DNA of 64,000 nt, from contig NZ_LMUR01000018.1 in the NCBI RefSeq assembly GCF_009765825.1, positions 1,255,739 to 1,319,738 on the forward strand, written 5' to 3'. The DNA comes from Granulicella sp. L60. Lineage in GTDB: Bacteria; Acidobacteriota; Terriglobia; Terriglobales; Acidobacteriaceae. Below, piece after piece: positions 34,050 to 42,098 of this stretch. Below the pieces are notes generated by a model. It saw only the letters and a list, made by a program, of their open reading frames with translations, was not told where the DNA came from and searched no databases. The position numbers and the translations under genes were made by a program. Numbering within the stretch: the first letter of the stretch is position 1; every line of letters begins with the position of its first letter.

Positions 34050-34502
34050 ATGAGTGAATATGCCACTACCATCAGCATGCTTTTGAAGCAGAAGAGTGGA
34101 CGGGTTGTGTCCACGGCACCGGATGCGTCCGTCTACCAGGCCATCGAGATGATGGCGGAGAAGCAGGTGGGCGCGCTGCCTGTGGTGGAGTCTGGCGTGT
34201 TGCTGGGCATCATCTCCGAACGCGACTACGCCCGCAAGGTGATCCTGCAGGGCCGGTCCTCGAAGGAGACGCCGGTCTCGGAGATTATGAGCAGCCCTGT
34301 GATCACGGTGACACAGCACCAGACGGTGGGTGAGTGCATGCACCTGATGACGCGGAGCCGGATACGGCATCTGCCGGTGGTGGAGGCCGGCGCGATCATT
34401 GGGATGGTGTCGATCGGCGACCTGGTGAACTGGGTGATCACGGAGCAGGAGTCGATTATTCAGCACCTTGAGGCGTATATCTCCGGTTCGGTGTCGAATT
34501 AG
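34050..34502 (+). CDS. Two-CBS-domain protein
   Basis: This 150-residue protein consists of a tandem CBS (Bateman) pair: SVYQAIEMMAEKQVGALPVVE...GIISERDYARKVI and TVGECMHLMTRSRIRHLPVVE...GMVSIGDLVNWVI. Bateman modules bind adenosyl ligands such as AMP, ATP or SAM and usually sense energy status. No effector domain is fused. ATG 34050 has GAGGTGA upstream; TTG 34047 is three bases earlier. It diverges from the FmdE gene. Confidence 0.9.
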   Translation: MSEYATTISMLLKQKSGRVVSTAPDASVYQAIEMMAEKQVGALPVVESGVLLGIISERDYARKVILQGRSSKETPVSEIMSSPVITVTQHQTVGECMHLMTRSRIRHLPVVEAGAIIGMVSIGDLVNWVITEQESIIQHLEAYISGSVSN

Positions 34503-34511
34503 GCGATGGCA

Positions 34512-34537
34512 GGGTACCCCTCCCCTTGGGGGTACCC
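34512..34537 (+). terminator. GC-rich hairpin just after the CBS gene
   Basis: GGGTACCCC (34512-34520) pairs with GGGGTACCC (34529-34537) around an 8-nt loop, 9 bp after the stop codon. No T-run follows, so it is a weaker candidate than the second hairpin downstream. Confidence 0.4.
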
Positions 34538-34636
34538 CTTGCTAAGTGGTTTATTTGCAAATATTTGCGCATTTTGGTGTCTGTAAATATTTCATTCGAG
34601 ATGAGTTACGGCTAAAAATTTGTTTCTAAAGGAGAT

Positions 34637-34670
34637 AAGGCCCGGCTTGTGCGCCGGGCCTTTCTTTTTT
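34637..34670 (+). terminator. Rho-independent terminator
   Basis: A 10-bp stem AAGGCCCGGC/GCCGGGCCTT with a 6-nt loop is followed by TCTTTTTT. It lies 135 bp after the CBS stop. The 416-bp gap 34503-34918 holds two hairpins and most of the palindromic element; no gene is seen in it. Confidence 0.85.
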
Positions 34671-34774
34671 GTCTCTAGTTCTATTCTAGCGGGTGGACGG
34701 TAACTAGTACGCAACGTGAATCTCCGCGACTGGCGCGGGTTTTCGTTGCTTGGGGGCTTGACATGGCAGATGCT

Positions 34775-34964
34775 TGTCCTGCCGGACGGGCCCACTGCAC
34801 GTGGGGTGGTCACTTCGTGACTTTTGTACGCCTTCGGGTGGGCCTCCCGTTGGTCGGCTTTGGATTCCGACCAGCGGGAGGAGTAGGGTGCTCGTTGCGC
34901 CACGGCAAGGTATACGCGTCACGAAGTGACCTCGCGCCGAGCAGGCGGCCCGTCCGGCAGGACA
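34775..34964. repeat. Palindromic interspersed element, copy 1 (~190 bp)
   Basis: The ends are inverted repeats: TGTCCTGCCGGACGGGCC (34775-34792) and its exact reverse complement (34947-34964). Inside are GGTCACTTCGTGAC (34808-34821), answered at 34918-34931, and a central CCTCCCGTTGGTCGG (34843-34857), answered with one mismatch at 34867-34881. The whole can fold into one long hairpin. There is no coding capacity for a transposase, so it is REP/BIME- or MITE-like. Its right arm overlaps the 3' end of the SulP gene. Confidence 0.8.
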
Positions 34965-36625
34965 TTAGCTTTAGGAAGCTTTGAGAAGGCATCAAGAGCG
35001 TCATGTAATCGCGCAAAGATCATCGCGGGCGGGATGACCTCGGCGACGTGGTGGCGGTTGAAGTCTTCCTTTGTATCCCAGGGAAGCCTCGCGAATCCCA
35101 GCTCGACGCCTGCACACTTCAGGTTTTTCTGAAGCTCCAGAACGACGCGGGCGGCGCTGTAATCAAGGTGGGTTATGGCCTCGGCGTCGACGACGAGCCA
35201 GCGGACAGCGGAGGGTGCCTGGCCTGTGAGTTCGAGGACCTCCTTGGCGAAGCGGCTGGCGTTGGCGTAGAAGAGTGCGGCACCGAAGCGGTACATGACC
35301 AGTCCGGGCTCGGTGACGGTGTGGGGAGCGGTGGGGATGAGCTTCCAGGTGCCGTCGGCGTCGAGCATCATGACGCCGGTGCGGGGGTGGTAGCTGTGCT
35401 GCACGATGCGGAGGAGCGAGACGATCATGGCGACGACGATGCCCTGCTCTACCCCTACGGCGACGACGACGACGGCGGTCATGACGGCGAGGGCGAACTC
35501 GGCGGGGCTCTCGCGGCGGATCGCTTCCAGGCTGCGCAGATTGATGAGACGGACGGCGACGAGGAGGACAAGGGCTCCCAGCACGCACTGCGGAAGGTAC
35601 TGCAGGGGCCGGGTGAGAAAGAGCAGGACGAGTGCAACGACGGCGGCGGTGGAGACCTGGGCGAGCTGGCTGCTGCCGCCTACGGATTCGACCATGGCGG
35701 TCTGGGTGGGGCTGCCGTTGACGACGAAGGCTCCGCTGAGGGCGGCGACGGCGTTGGCGGCTGAGAGGCCGAGCAGGTCCTGATCTTCGTCGAGCGTCTG
35801 CTGGTGGCGTTCGGCGTAGACGCGGGAGGTGGCGGCGCTCTGGGTGAGGATCATGACGGCGCAGGAGGCGGCGACGGAGACGAGGGGGAGGATGTCGTCC
35901 CAGTGGACGTCGGGGAAGCTGAGATGCGGCAGGCCGCCGGCGACGGGGCCGATGATGACGATGCCGTGGCCGGCGAAGTTCCATGTGGCGCTGGCGGCGA
36001 TGGAGCCGACGACGGCGAGGAGGCCTCCGGGGATGCGGGGGGCGAACTTACGCAGGAGGAGTACGAAGGCGAAGACGGAGCCGGAGACCAGCAGGGTGGG
36101 GAGGTGCATGGTGCGGAGTCCGCGGCAGACTTCGGCGAGTGCGACGAGGGTTTTGCGGGAGTGGGTCTGGATACCGAGGGTTTGGCCGAGGACGGCGATG
36201 CCGACCTGAAAGCCTACGCCGGTGAGGAAGCCTGCGAGGACGGTCTGGGAGAGGAAGTCGGCGATGAAGCCGAGCTCGAGCAGCCGGGCGAGCAGGAGGA
36301 AGAGGGCGGTGAGGAGGGCGACGAGTCCGGCGAGTGCGACGTAACGGGCGCTGGCGGCGGGCGCCATTCCGTTGAGGCCGCCGGCGAGGATGGCGGCGGT
36401 GGCGGAGTCGGCTGAGACGACCAGGTAGCGGGAGGAGCCGAAGGCCGCGAAGGCGAGGAGAGGGAATAGAAGGGTGTAGAGGCCGGTGACGATGGGCATG
36501 CCGGCGATGCGGGTGTAGCCGAGGGTCTGGGGGATGTTCATCGCGGCGAGGGCGATGCCGGCGAGGGTGTCGCGGAGTGCGCTGGCTCGCTTGATGGGGC
36601 GAATGCCCTGGAACAGACTCAGCAA
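34919..36625 (-). CDS. SulP-family anion transporter with STAS domain
   Basis: The N-terminal ~400 residues are about 12-14 hydrophobic helices with the SulP signature (ALAAMNIPQTLGYTRIAGMPIVTGLYT), and residues ~440-550 are a STAS domain (VVDAEAITHLDYSAARVV). SulP proteins move sulfate, bicarbonate or other anions; substrate cannot be assigned. TTG 36625 with GGAG upstream is the start. The last ~15 residues (NVLPDGPPARREVTS) and the stop codon are encoded by the palindromic element at 34775-34964, so the native C-terminus has been extended. It is 4 kb from a sulfate-exporter-like gene. Confidence 0.9.
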   Translation of the reverse strand: MLSLFQGIRPIKRASALRDTLAGIALAAMNIPQTLGYTRIAGMPIVTGLYTLLFPLLAFAAFGSSRYLVVSADSATAAILAGGLNGMAPAASARYVALAGLVALLTALFLLLARLLELGFIADFLSQTVLAGFLTGVGFQVGIAVLGQTLGIQTHSRKTLVALAEVCRGLRTMHLPTLLVSGSVFAFVLLLRKFAPRIPGGLLAVVGSIAASATWNFAGHGIVIIGPVAGGLPHLSFPDVHWDDILPLVSVAASCAVMILTQSAATSRVYAERHQQTLDEDQDLLGLSAANAVAALSGAFVVNGSPTQTAMVESVGGSSQLAQVSTAAVVALVLLFLTRPLQYLPQCVLGALVLLVAVRLINLRSLEAIRRESPAEFALAVMTAVVVVAVGVEQGIVVAMIVSLLRIVQHSYHPRTGVMMLDADGTWKLIPTAPHTVTEPGLVMYRFGAALFYANASRFAKEVLELTGQAPSAVRWLVVDAEAITHLDYSAARVVLELQKNLKCAGVELGFARLPWDTKEDFNRHHVAEVIPPAMIFARLHDALDAFSKLPKANVLPDGPPARREVTS

Positions 36626-36735
36626 ATGAAGGCTCCTGCGCGGTTTCGCGGCGGTGTGGAGGAACAGGTGCGCCGGCGAAACCGATTGATGCTGAATGCT
36701 ATATCAAAAAGTTTGCGGCGTTTTTTTAGAGCGGG

Positions 36736-37488
36736 CTAGTTGTCGTCGGAGGAGTCGCCGTCTTCGATGATGGAGGCCGAGCCTACGACGTCGTAGGTGG
36801 TGGGGTCGCCGCCGGTGGGTTTGAGGGTGACGCGCATGGGCAGGCGCTGCCACTGGGCGGGCTGGCAGACGGGGATGAAGTGGTCGGTGTCGGGCCACTT
36901 GCCGATCTGTTTCTGGACGACGGGGCGGCGTGCTCCGAGCTGGGCGACGACGGCGTAGAGGCCGCCTTTGGCGGTGGAGGCGGTACCGCAGTAGGCGGCG
37001 TAGTCGCGGAACCAGACGACATCGGAGACGGTGGCGTCGAAGTCGGGGAGGTGGAGGGCGGTGATGTGGCCGGTGAGGCGGTCGACGGAGAGCCAGGGGC
37101 CGGGCTGCCAGATCCAGTGGGGTTCGGTGGCGTTGGGGAGGGCGTCGTTGAGGCGGAGGGCGCGGCGGACGGTGAAGGTGCGGTCGGTGATGTCGTGGAT
37201 CTCGCCGGTGGTCCACTCTTTCTGGCGGTCATCGACGAAGAGGGGGCGGATTTTTAAGGTTGAGGTCTCGTCGGCTTTGGTGTCGGGGGTGGCGTCGGGC
37301 TGGGTGTAGGGGACTTTGCGGAAGGGGCCGAGGGTGACGGTGTGGACTTTGGGGACGGCTGCGAGGAGGGCGGAGGGAGCGGCGAGTGCGCAGAAGAGGA
37401 GCAGGACACGGAGGGTGCGTGGCAGGTGCAGGCGTTGCAGGCTCAGGTGTTGCGGGGGCGGACTTGGCAGGGGCGGACTCGAACTCAA
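36736..37488 (-). CDS. Exported protein of unknown function
   Basis: Not recognised. The 250-residue product has a Ser/Pro-rich start, a hydrophobic signal sequence (VLLLFCALAAPSALLA, about 28-44) and a mature region with beta-rich stretches (HTVTLGPFRKVPYT, LKIRPLFVDDRQKEW, FTVRRALRLND) and two cysteines (YAAYCGT, IPVCQPA) that could form a disulfide. The C-terminus is acidic (IEDGDSSDDN). It is upstream of and codirectional with the SulP gene (110-bp gap), but a functional link is not shown. Confidence 0.6.
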   Translation of the reverse strand: MSSSPPLPSPPPQHLSLQRLHLPRTLRVLLLFCALAAPSALLAAVPKVHTVTLGPFRKVPYTQPDATPDTKADETSTLKIRPLFVDDRQKEWTTGEIHDITDRTFTVRRALRLNDALPNATEPHWIWQPGPWLSVDRLTGHITALHLPDFDATVSDVVWFRDYAAYCGTASTAKGGLYAVVAQLGARRPVVQKQIGKWPDTDHFIPVCQPAQWQRLPMRVTLKPTGGDPTTYDVVGSASIIEDGDSSDDN

Positions 37489-37814
37489 TGGGGGAGCTTT
37501 CGCGTGCGAATTTTTGTGGTCAATGCCATGCTATCCGACGCACAGGGTTTTTTATGCGGCAAAGTCCGTGGTGGCGTAACACTTTTGAGGGGGAAGAAAA
37601 CGGAGGATTGGCGGAAGAAAATGCGTCGAAGGGGGAAAGATATTCGCAGGTATTCAAATAGGTGCAAAAACTGTGGAATAGATTGTGAACACAAGGTGAT
37701 TCGCATGGGTTGCAGAGTAGTATCGTGGAAAGAATGCGTGCTGCCGTTGTGGTGGCGCGTGCGACAGCCCCGGGCGGGAACATCTGAAAGCAGCACGAAA
37801 GGATATTAAAGAAT
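37489..37814. promoter_or_regulatory. Intergenic region between exported-protein gene and bactofilin
   Basis: This 326-bp region separates two divergent genes and becomes A+T-rich at 37590-37690, where promoters are likely. No individual -10/-35 pair could be assigned with confidence, and no supported reading frame was found in it. Confidence 0.35.
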
Positions 37815-38342
37815 ATGTGGAAACCGAATCAGACTGGAAGCAACTCTCCCTCGACTCCTGAACCGGTGCGTCCTTCGACGCCTGTAACGACTTTTGAGGC
37901 GAGCCCAACCCGTCCTGCGACCGTCGGCTCAAGCACCAGCGCGACTGCGGTGCCGACCGGCGAACAGGCAACTATCGGCAAGTCCCTGATCGTCAAGGGC
38001 GAACTGACTGGCTCGGAGTCGTTGTACATCGACGGCAAAGTGGAAGGCGCGATCAACCTGCCGGGGAATCGTGTGACGGTAGGCCGCAATGGACAGGTCG
38101 CGGCGAACATCGTTGCGCGTGAGATTGTGGTTCTGGGCAAGGTCCGGGGCAACTGCCAGGCGAGCGACCGCGTGGATATTCGCAGCGAAGGCTCGCTTAC
38201 GGGCGACGTCATTGCGGCACGCATCTCGATTGAGGATGGCGCGTTCTTCAAGGGCGGCATCGACATTCGCAAGCCCGGCGGAACGGATCTGAAGGGCGGC
38301 TCTGCAACCCCGATCACTGAGCCTGTGGCCGTCGAAGCGTAA
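37815..38342 (+). CDS. Bactofilin (polymer-forming cytoskeletal protein)
   Basis: The DUF583 beta-helix runs from about residue 58 (IGKSLIVKGELTGSESLYIDGKVEGAI) through repeats with regular hydrophobic spacing (VTVGRNGQVAANIVAREIVVLGKVRGN, VDIRSEGSLTGDVIA) to ~160. Flanking tails are Pro/Thr/Ser-rich, typical of bactofilins, which self-assemble into nucleotide-independent filaments and scaffold cell-wall enzymes or polysaccharide synthases. At 175 residues it is normal. Monocistronic, with its own terminator. Confidence 0.92.
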   Translation: MWKPNQTGSNSPSTPEPVRPSTPVTTFEASPTRPATVGSSTSATAVPTGEQATIGKSLIVKGELTGSESLYIDGKVEGAINLPGNRVTVGRNGQVAANIVAREIVVLGKVRGNCQASDRVDIRSEGSLTGDVIAARISIEDGAFFKGGIDIRKPGGTDLKGGSATPITEPVAVEA

Positions 38343-38386
38343 GACTTTACTTCGACGCGGCGTAGGTTTTGTTGTTCAAGCGTATG

Positions 38387-38415
38387 ACGGCTCCGGGTTA
38401 TTCCGGGGCCGTTTT
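38387..38415 (+). terminator. Rho-independent terminator of the bactofilin gene
   Basis: ACGGCTCCGG pairs with CCGGGGCCGT (one G-U) around a 6-nt loop and is followed by a short T-run, 45 bp after the bactofilin stop and before the convergent DUF2752 gene. Confidence 0.7.
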
Positions 38416-38430
38416 GCGTTTGCGTGTGCG

Positions 38431-38832
38431 CTAAAACAAGCGAGGAGGCAGATTGCGAAGGATGGCGAAGACGGCGGCGAGGGTGATCGCGGTGTAGAGG
38501 AGAGCTGGTGGCGGATCGGGCCACTGGATTGGCTTGCGCTGGAGGAGTCGGCGGTAGTGGGCGAGGGTGTAGACGATGGCGACGGGGAGTGCGAGGGTGA
38601 TGAGGGCGTTCAGGTGCAGGGCTTCGCGCAGATGTCCGCGTAGGAGAGCGGCGATGGCGCGGGTGGCTCCGCAGCCGGGGCATTGCAGGTGGAGGTACTG
38701 GTAGAAGGGGCACCGGGGGTAGAAGGTGCTTTGGTTCGGAGGGTATCGCAACAGAACGGCGGCGGCGAGCGCTACGGCAGCAGGGGGTGCAGCCGCCCGC
38801 GTGATTGCTGCGAGGCGGCTGCGGGTGATCAA
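38431..38832 (-). CDS. DUF2752 small membrane protein
   Basis: The DUF2752 hallmark CPFYQYLHLQCPGCGATRAIAALLRGHL is visible, with membrane helices before and after (AVALAAAVLLRY, ALITLALPVAIVYTL, LYTAITLAAVFAIL). Function of the family is unknown. The start is TTG 38832, whose TTGA overlaps the stop of the upstream GYF gene, giving 133 residues; a longer frame continuing upstream only shadows that gene. Translational coupling to the GYF protein suggests joint work in the membrane. Confidence 0.8.
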   Translation of the reverse strand: MITRSRLAAITRAAAPPAAVALAAAVLLRYPPNQSTFYPRCPFYQYLHLQCPGCGATRAIAALLRGHLREALHLNALITLALPVAIVYTLAHYRRLLQRKPIQWPDPPPALLYTAITLAAVFAILRNLPPRLF

Positions 38833-39509
38833 CGGGCTGCGTTCCGGTACATCAGGCTCTGCTTGATTTGGTTGATCTCGTTGAGTTTGTACTGAAAGTA
38901 GATGCCGCCGAAGAAGAAGGTCATGACGGCGCTCAGGCGGAGGCCCAGGGGTTCGGGGCCGTTGAAGTGCTGCTCCAGGTTCTCTCGCAGGGTGAAGCGG
39001 GCGATCAGGCGCATGACCCAGGCGGCGATGGAGATGAGGGTGCCGAGGATGTTTCGGTGGTAGGCGTGGTGGTGGCCTATGGCGATGAGGACGGTCCAGG
39101 AGCTGCCAAGGTTTGCGAGCACAAGCACGGTTGCGATGATGTAGTAGATCAGCGCCTTGCTGTTGGGCTGCACGCGGTTCACCCAGCTGGCAATGACGAG
39201 GTTCCAGGCCACAACGAAGAGTGTGCAGGTGAAGAAGCCGAGCAGAAGCTCCAGTCCCCAGTTCAGATTGGGCGGGTTGGGATAGGTGGTGCCTGAGGGC
39301 GCTGGATAGGCGGCGGGTGTTGCGTAGGCTTCGGCCGGTGCGTAGGCTGCGGGTGCGCCGAGGATCTGTGCGACGGGGAGCCATTCGGACATCTCTTCGC
39401 TCTTGGCCATGTCAGTGGGCAGGACGTTTCCGGAGGCGACGTAGCGGCGGAGGTCTTCGAGGGTGTAGGGGCCGTAGATCTGTCCGTTGCGTGAGACCTG
39501 ATAGTTCAT
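38829..39509 (-). CDS. GYF_2-domain multi-span membrane protein
   Basis: The N-terminal ~55 residues form a GYF_2 domain (YQVSRNGQIYGPYTLEDLRR... MSEWLPVAQIL), thought to mediate protein contacts. A Pro/Ala linker and about four membrane helices follow (LLLGFFTCTLFVVAWNLVIA, ALIYYIIATVLVLANLG, and others). The frame opens at 39533, but ATG 39509 has AGGAG upstream and begins the domain directly, giving 226 residues. Coupled to DUF2752 gene by a 4-nt overlap. Specific role unknown. Confidence 0.8.
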   Translation of the reverse strand: MNYQVSRNGQIYGPYTLEDLRRYVASGNVLPTDMAKSEEMSEWLPVAQILGAPAAYAPAEAYATPAAYPAPSGTTYPNPPNLNWGLELLLGFFTCTLFVVAWNLVIASWVNRVQPNSKALIYYIIATVLVLANLGSSWTVLIAIGHHHAYHRNILGTLISIAAWVMRLIARFTLRENLEQHFNGPEPLGLRLSAVMTFFFGGIYFQYKLNEINQIKQSLMYRNAAR

Positions 39510-39596
39510 GCGAAGCTCCTCGGGTCGCTGCAATGGCGACGAGATTTTCTGTACCCCGATGAAAGCACGGACTTTGGTTTAGCACAAGAGAGGATA

Positions 39597-39791
39597 TGTC
39601 CTGCCGGACGGGCCCGCTGCTCGCGGGGAGGTCACTTCGTGACTCGTATACCTTGTCACGCCCGAGCAAACGACATAGGTCCTCCCGTTGGTCGGAATCA
39701 TCATTCTGCCGACCAACGGGAGGACCACCCGAAGGGGTATATAAATCACGAAGTGACCTCCCGCTGAGCAAGCGGCCCGTCCGGCAGGACA
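39597..39791. repeat. Palindromic interspersed element, copy 2 (~195 bp, best preserved)
   Basis: Same terminal inverted repeats as copy 1 (39597-39614 and 39774-39791). The central stem is longer and perfect: 18 bp, 39678-39695 with 39709-39726, around a 13-nt loop. An internal GTCACTTCGTGAC arm is answered by TCACGAAGTGACC. It sits between the GYF gene start and the porin gene end, outside any gene. Confidence 0.85.
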
Positions 39792-39798
39792 ATGTCTT

Positions 39799-41280
39799 TT
39801 AAAAGTGGTAAGTAAGGTCGCCCGCTGCGATGAACTGCGTCTTTTTCGTCCCAAGGTCGTACGCCGCCAGATCGTACGAATGCTCCAGTCGAATCTCCGG
39901 CCGAAACAGAACGGTGCTGCCGATCCAATGGCCGAAGCCTACGAGGTGCTCGGAGTATTTGGTGGCGTAGCCCGTACGCTGGCCCTTGATGTCGTCCACG
40001 AACTCGTTGCGAATGGAGAGATAGTTCTTGTGATTGAACTCCTTCTCCACATAGTTGACGACGGCGACCTCGGGAGCGAAGCAGGTCCTCTCGCCGAAGG
40101 AGCAGAAGGCTCCGTTCGCGCCAATCTCAGGCTTGATCGGGTTGGCGACGTTGCCCGCGATGTTCGGCACGTCTCGCTCGTACATGTACCAGGTCTCGGT
40201 GTCGGTGTGCCATGTTGAGTTGATCTTGTGATACCAGGTCTCGTAGTAGCCCTGCAGGTTGTTGTAGGCGTACTCGCCGTTGTTGACGGAGTTGGCGCAG
40301 GTATAGAGCGCGTCGCCGCCTTTATGCCACGTGTAGTCGACGCAGGCGGTGCCGGTGGGCTTTACATCTTTCGTCCATGGGGCGACGTCGTTGCCGCCGG
40401 AGAAGCCGGCCTGCACGAGCCAGTGATCGGAGAGCTTGATGCTGGCCACGATGCCGGTCTGCGTGAATGGATCGATTGTGTAAAGAATCGAGTGCGAGTA
40501 GGTGTAGTTGTTCGGAGCGAGCTGCGCTTCGATATCGGGAAGCGAGACGTAGCGCCCCATGCGGATGTTCATTCCCTTTGCGATGTGCGGAAGGTAGAGG
40601 TCGAAGTAGAACATGACCGGGTCATAGCCGTACTCGTGATTGCGCGCGAGAAGCTGTTGCGAAAAGATGCCCTTGGCCGTGGTGTAGCGATAGTCCTGGC
40701 CCCAGAGTTGTGCGAAGCGAAAGCCGTAGTCGACGTGATCGGTCTGTACGGTATCGGGCAGGCGCTCGACGAAGAGCACCTCCTGGTCGGGGATGATGCG
40801 GTTTGGATTGTAGTAGTACGCGGCGGGTGAGTTGGCGCCGTCGCCCTTGTTGGAGGTGCTGACGTCGAAGCCGCCGTTCAACCACCCGTAGACCTTCATG
40901 CGGCTGCGGTTCTGGTTGATCGCCTGCATCAGGGAGTAGGTCTGGGTATCGGGCGCGCCGATGACGGGCGTTCCGCCGACGCTGTAGTCACCGCTTGGAA
41001 ACGGAGGGGAGTCGAGCGGTGCGGCAAAGCCCCGGCGAACAGGATCGGGACCGGCGGGCAGCGTTGGATGCCAGTCTTCCTTGTAGGCGTCGGAGAAGCG
41101 GATGAAGAAAGGCTTCGCTGCTTCAGGTGCCGGTGCATCCGGGGTAGACGCGTGGGCTGCGGATTCGGATGCGTTCGCGCTTGGCGAAGCGGCAGCGTGG
41201 TCCTGCGCATGCGCCGAGGTTGTAAACCATAAGAGCGTGGCTGCATTCAGAGTCAGAAGAAGAGCAGATACTTTGTGCAT
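39799..41280 (-). CDS. BBP2-family outer-membrane porin (OmpL-like)
   Basis: This 493-residue protein has a signal peptide (LLTLNAATLLWFTTSAHA) and a beta-barrel of the 'putative OmpL-like beta-barrel porin-2' family, with typical stretches DLYLPHIAKGMNIRMGRYVS, QTGIVASIKLSDHWLVQAGFSGGNDVAPW and a C-terminal aromatic (DLTYHF). Such porins allow diffusion of small solutes; substrate unknown. The gene follows a KdpE-like regulator by 101 bp on the same strand, so it may belong to that operon or be a regulated target. A palindromic element lies 8 bp past its stop. Confidence 0.85.
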   Translation of the reverse strand: MHKVSALLLTLNAATLLWFTTSAHAQDHAAASPSANASESAAHASTPDAPAPEAAKPFFIRFSDAYKEDWHPTLPAGPDPVRRGFAAPLDSPPFPSGDYSVGGTPVIGAPDTQTYSLMQAINQNRSRMKVYGWLNGGFDVSTSNKGDGANSPAAYYYNPNRIIPDQEVLFVERLPDTVQTDHVDYGFRFAQLWGQDYRYTTAKGIFSQQLLARNHEYGYDPVMFYFDLYLPHIAKGMNIRMGRYVSLPDIEAQLAPNNYTYSHSILYTIDPFTQTGIVASIKLSDHWLVQAGFSGGNDVAPWTKDVKPTGTACVDYTWHKGGDALYTCANSVNNGEYAYNNLQGYYETWYHKINSTWHTDTETWYMYERDVPNIAGNVANPIKPEIGANGAFCSFGERTCFAPEVAVVNYVEKEFNHKNYLSIRNEFVDDIKGQRTGYATKYSEHLVGFGHWIGSTVLFRPEIRLEHSYDLAAYDLGTKKTQFIAAGDLTYHF

Positions 41281-41381
41281 GAATAGGAGTTCGCCGCTCT
41301 CCTTCGAGCGGGCATCCTCCTATGAAATGCTCTTCGACATAAAGAAACTATGTGGAATGCATAAAGAAAACATAAAGATGT

Positions 41382-42098
41382 CTATGCGTCGTCGTTGCCC
41401 GTGGGGCGAAAGCGATAGCCGATCCACGGCTCGGTGACGATGTAGGCGGGCTCATCGGACAACTCGATCTTCTTGCGCAACTGGCCGATGTTGACGCGCA
41501 GATACTCGGGCTGATCGGCGTTGGTTCCCCAGACGGCGTGCAGGAGCGCGCGATGGGTGAGGACCTGACCTGGATGCTGCGCCAAGCAGACGAGCAGGTC
41601 GAACTGCTTCGGCGTCAGGTGGACGTCCTGGCCGCGCACTGCGACACGATGCTGCGGTATATCGATCACGAAGTCGCCGAGGCTCATGACCTGCTGCTGC
41701 GTCTCTGCCGCTGCGTACTTTCGCCGCAGTTGTGCGCGCACGCGAGCCTGCAGCTCCTGAATGCTGAACGGCTTGGTGACGTAGTCGTCCGCACCCGCGT
41801 CCAGGGCTTCGATCTTCATCGCCTCCTGATTGCGGACGGAGAGAACGATGATGGGAACGTCGGAGACTGCGCGGATCTCGCGGCACAGCTCGACGCCGTT
41901 CATCTCCGGCATGGAGACGTCCGTGATCACAAGGTCCGGCTTCCACGCGTGGACAGCCTCCATGCCGAGGACGCCGTTGGCCGCGACCTGCAGCGAGTAG
42001 CCCTGCGTGGAGAGCGCCGTGCGAAGGACGCGGGTGATCTGCGCCTCGTCGTCGACGATGAGAATCTTTGCGTGGTGCTCCAGTTCATTCTGCTTCAT
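41382..42098 (-). CDS. kdpE: OmpR-family response regulator, KdpE-like
   Basis: The receiver domain (10-125) has D16-D17, phosphoacceptor D60 (LVITDVSMPEMNG) and KPFSIQEL; the C-terminal winged helix (about 140-232) contains LTPKQFDLLVCLAQHPGQVLTHRALLHAVWG and the KdpE-like end EYLRVNIGQLRKKIE...EPWIGYRF. In E. coli KdpE activates kdpFABC under low K+. Here no kdpFABC is in the window. The gene overlaps the KdpD N-terminal gene by 4 nt (ATGA) and precedes the porin. Confidence 0.92.
   Translation of the reverse strand: MKQNELEHHAKILIVDDEAQITRVLRTALSTQGYSLQVAANGVLGMEAVHAWKPDLVITDVSMPEMNGVELCREIRAVSDVPIIVLSVRNQEAMKIEALDAGADDYVTKPFSIQELQARVRAQLRRKYAAAETQQQVMSLGDFVIDIPQHRVAVRGQDVHLTPKQFDLLVCLAQHPGQVLTHRALLHAVWGTNADQPEYLRVNIGQLRKKIELSDEPAYIVTEPWIGYRFRPTGNDDA

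Noticed and set aside
33957..34466. Long minus-strand extension of the FmdE frame through the CBS gene
   Set aside because: It is antisense to a clear two-CBS gene, is rich in His/Arg as shadow frames are, and has no family features. ATG 33956 gives a normal FmdE start.
34763..34984. Short frames (for example those opening MSCRTGRLLG or ending REVTS) inside palindromic elements
   Set aside because: They are products of the repeat sequence itself and recur in the copies, so they are not independent genes.
35163..35984. 273-codon minus-strand frame inside SulP
   Set aside because: It is an Arg/Pro/His-rich shadow of the SulP coding sequence, with no domain.
38833..39384. Long minus-strand extension upstream of the DUF2752 protein
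   Set aside because: It runs in another frame over the GYF-domain gene, with Arg/Pro/His-rich shadow composition. TTG 38832, coupled to the GYF stop, is the reasonable start.
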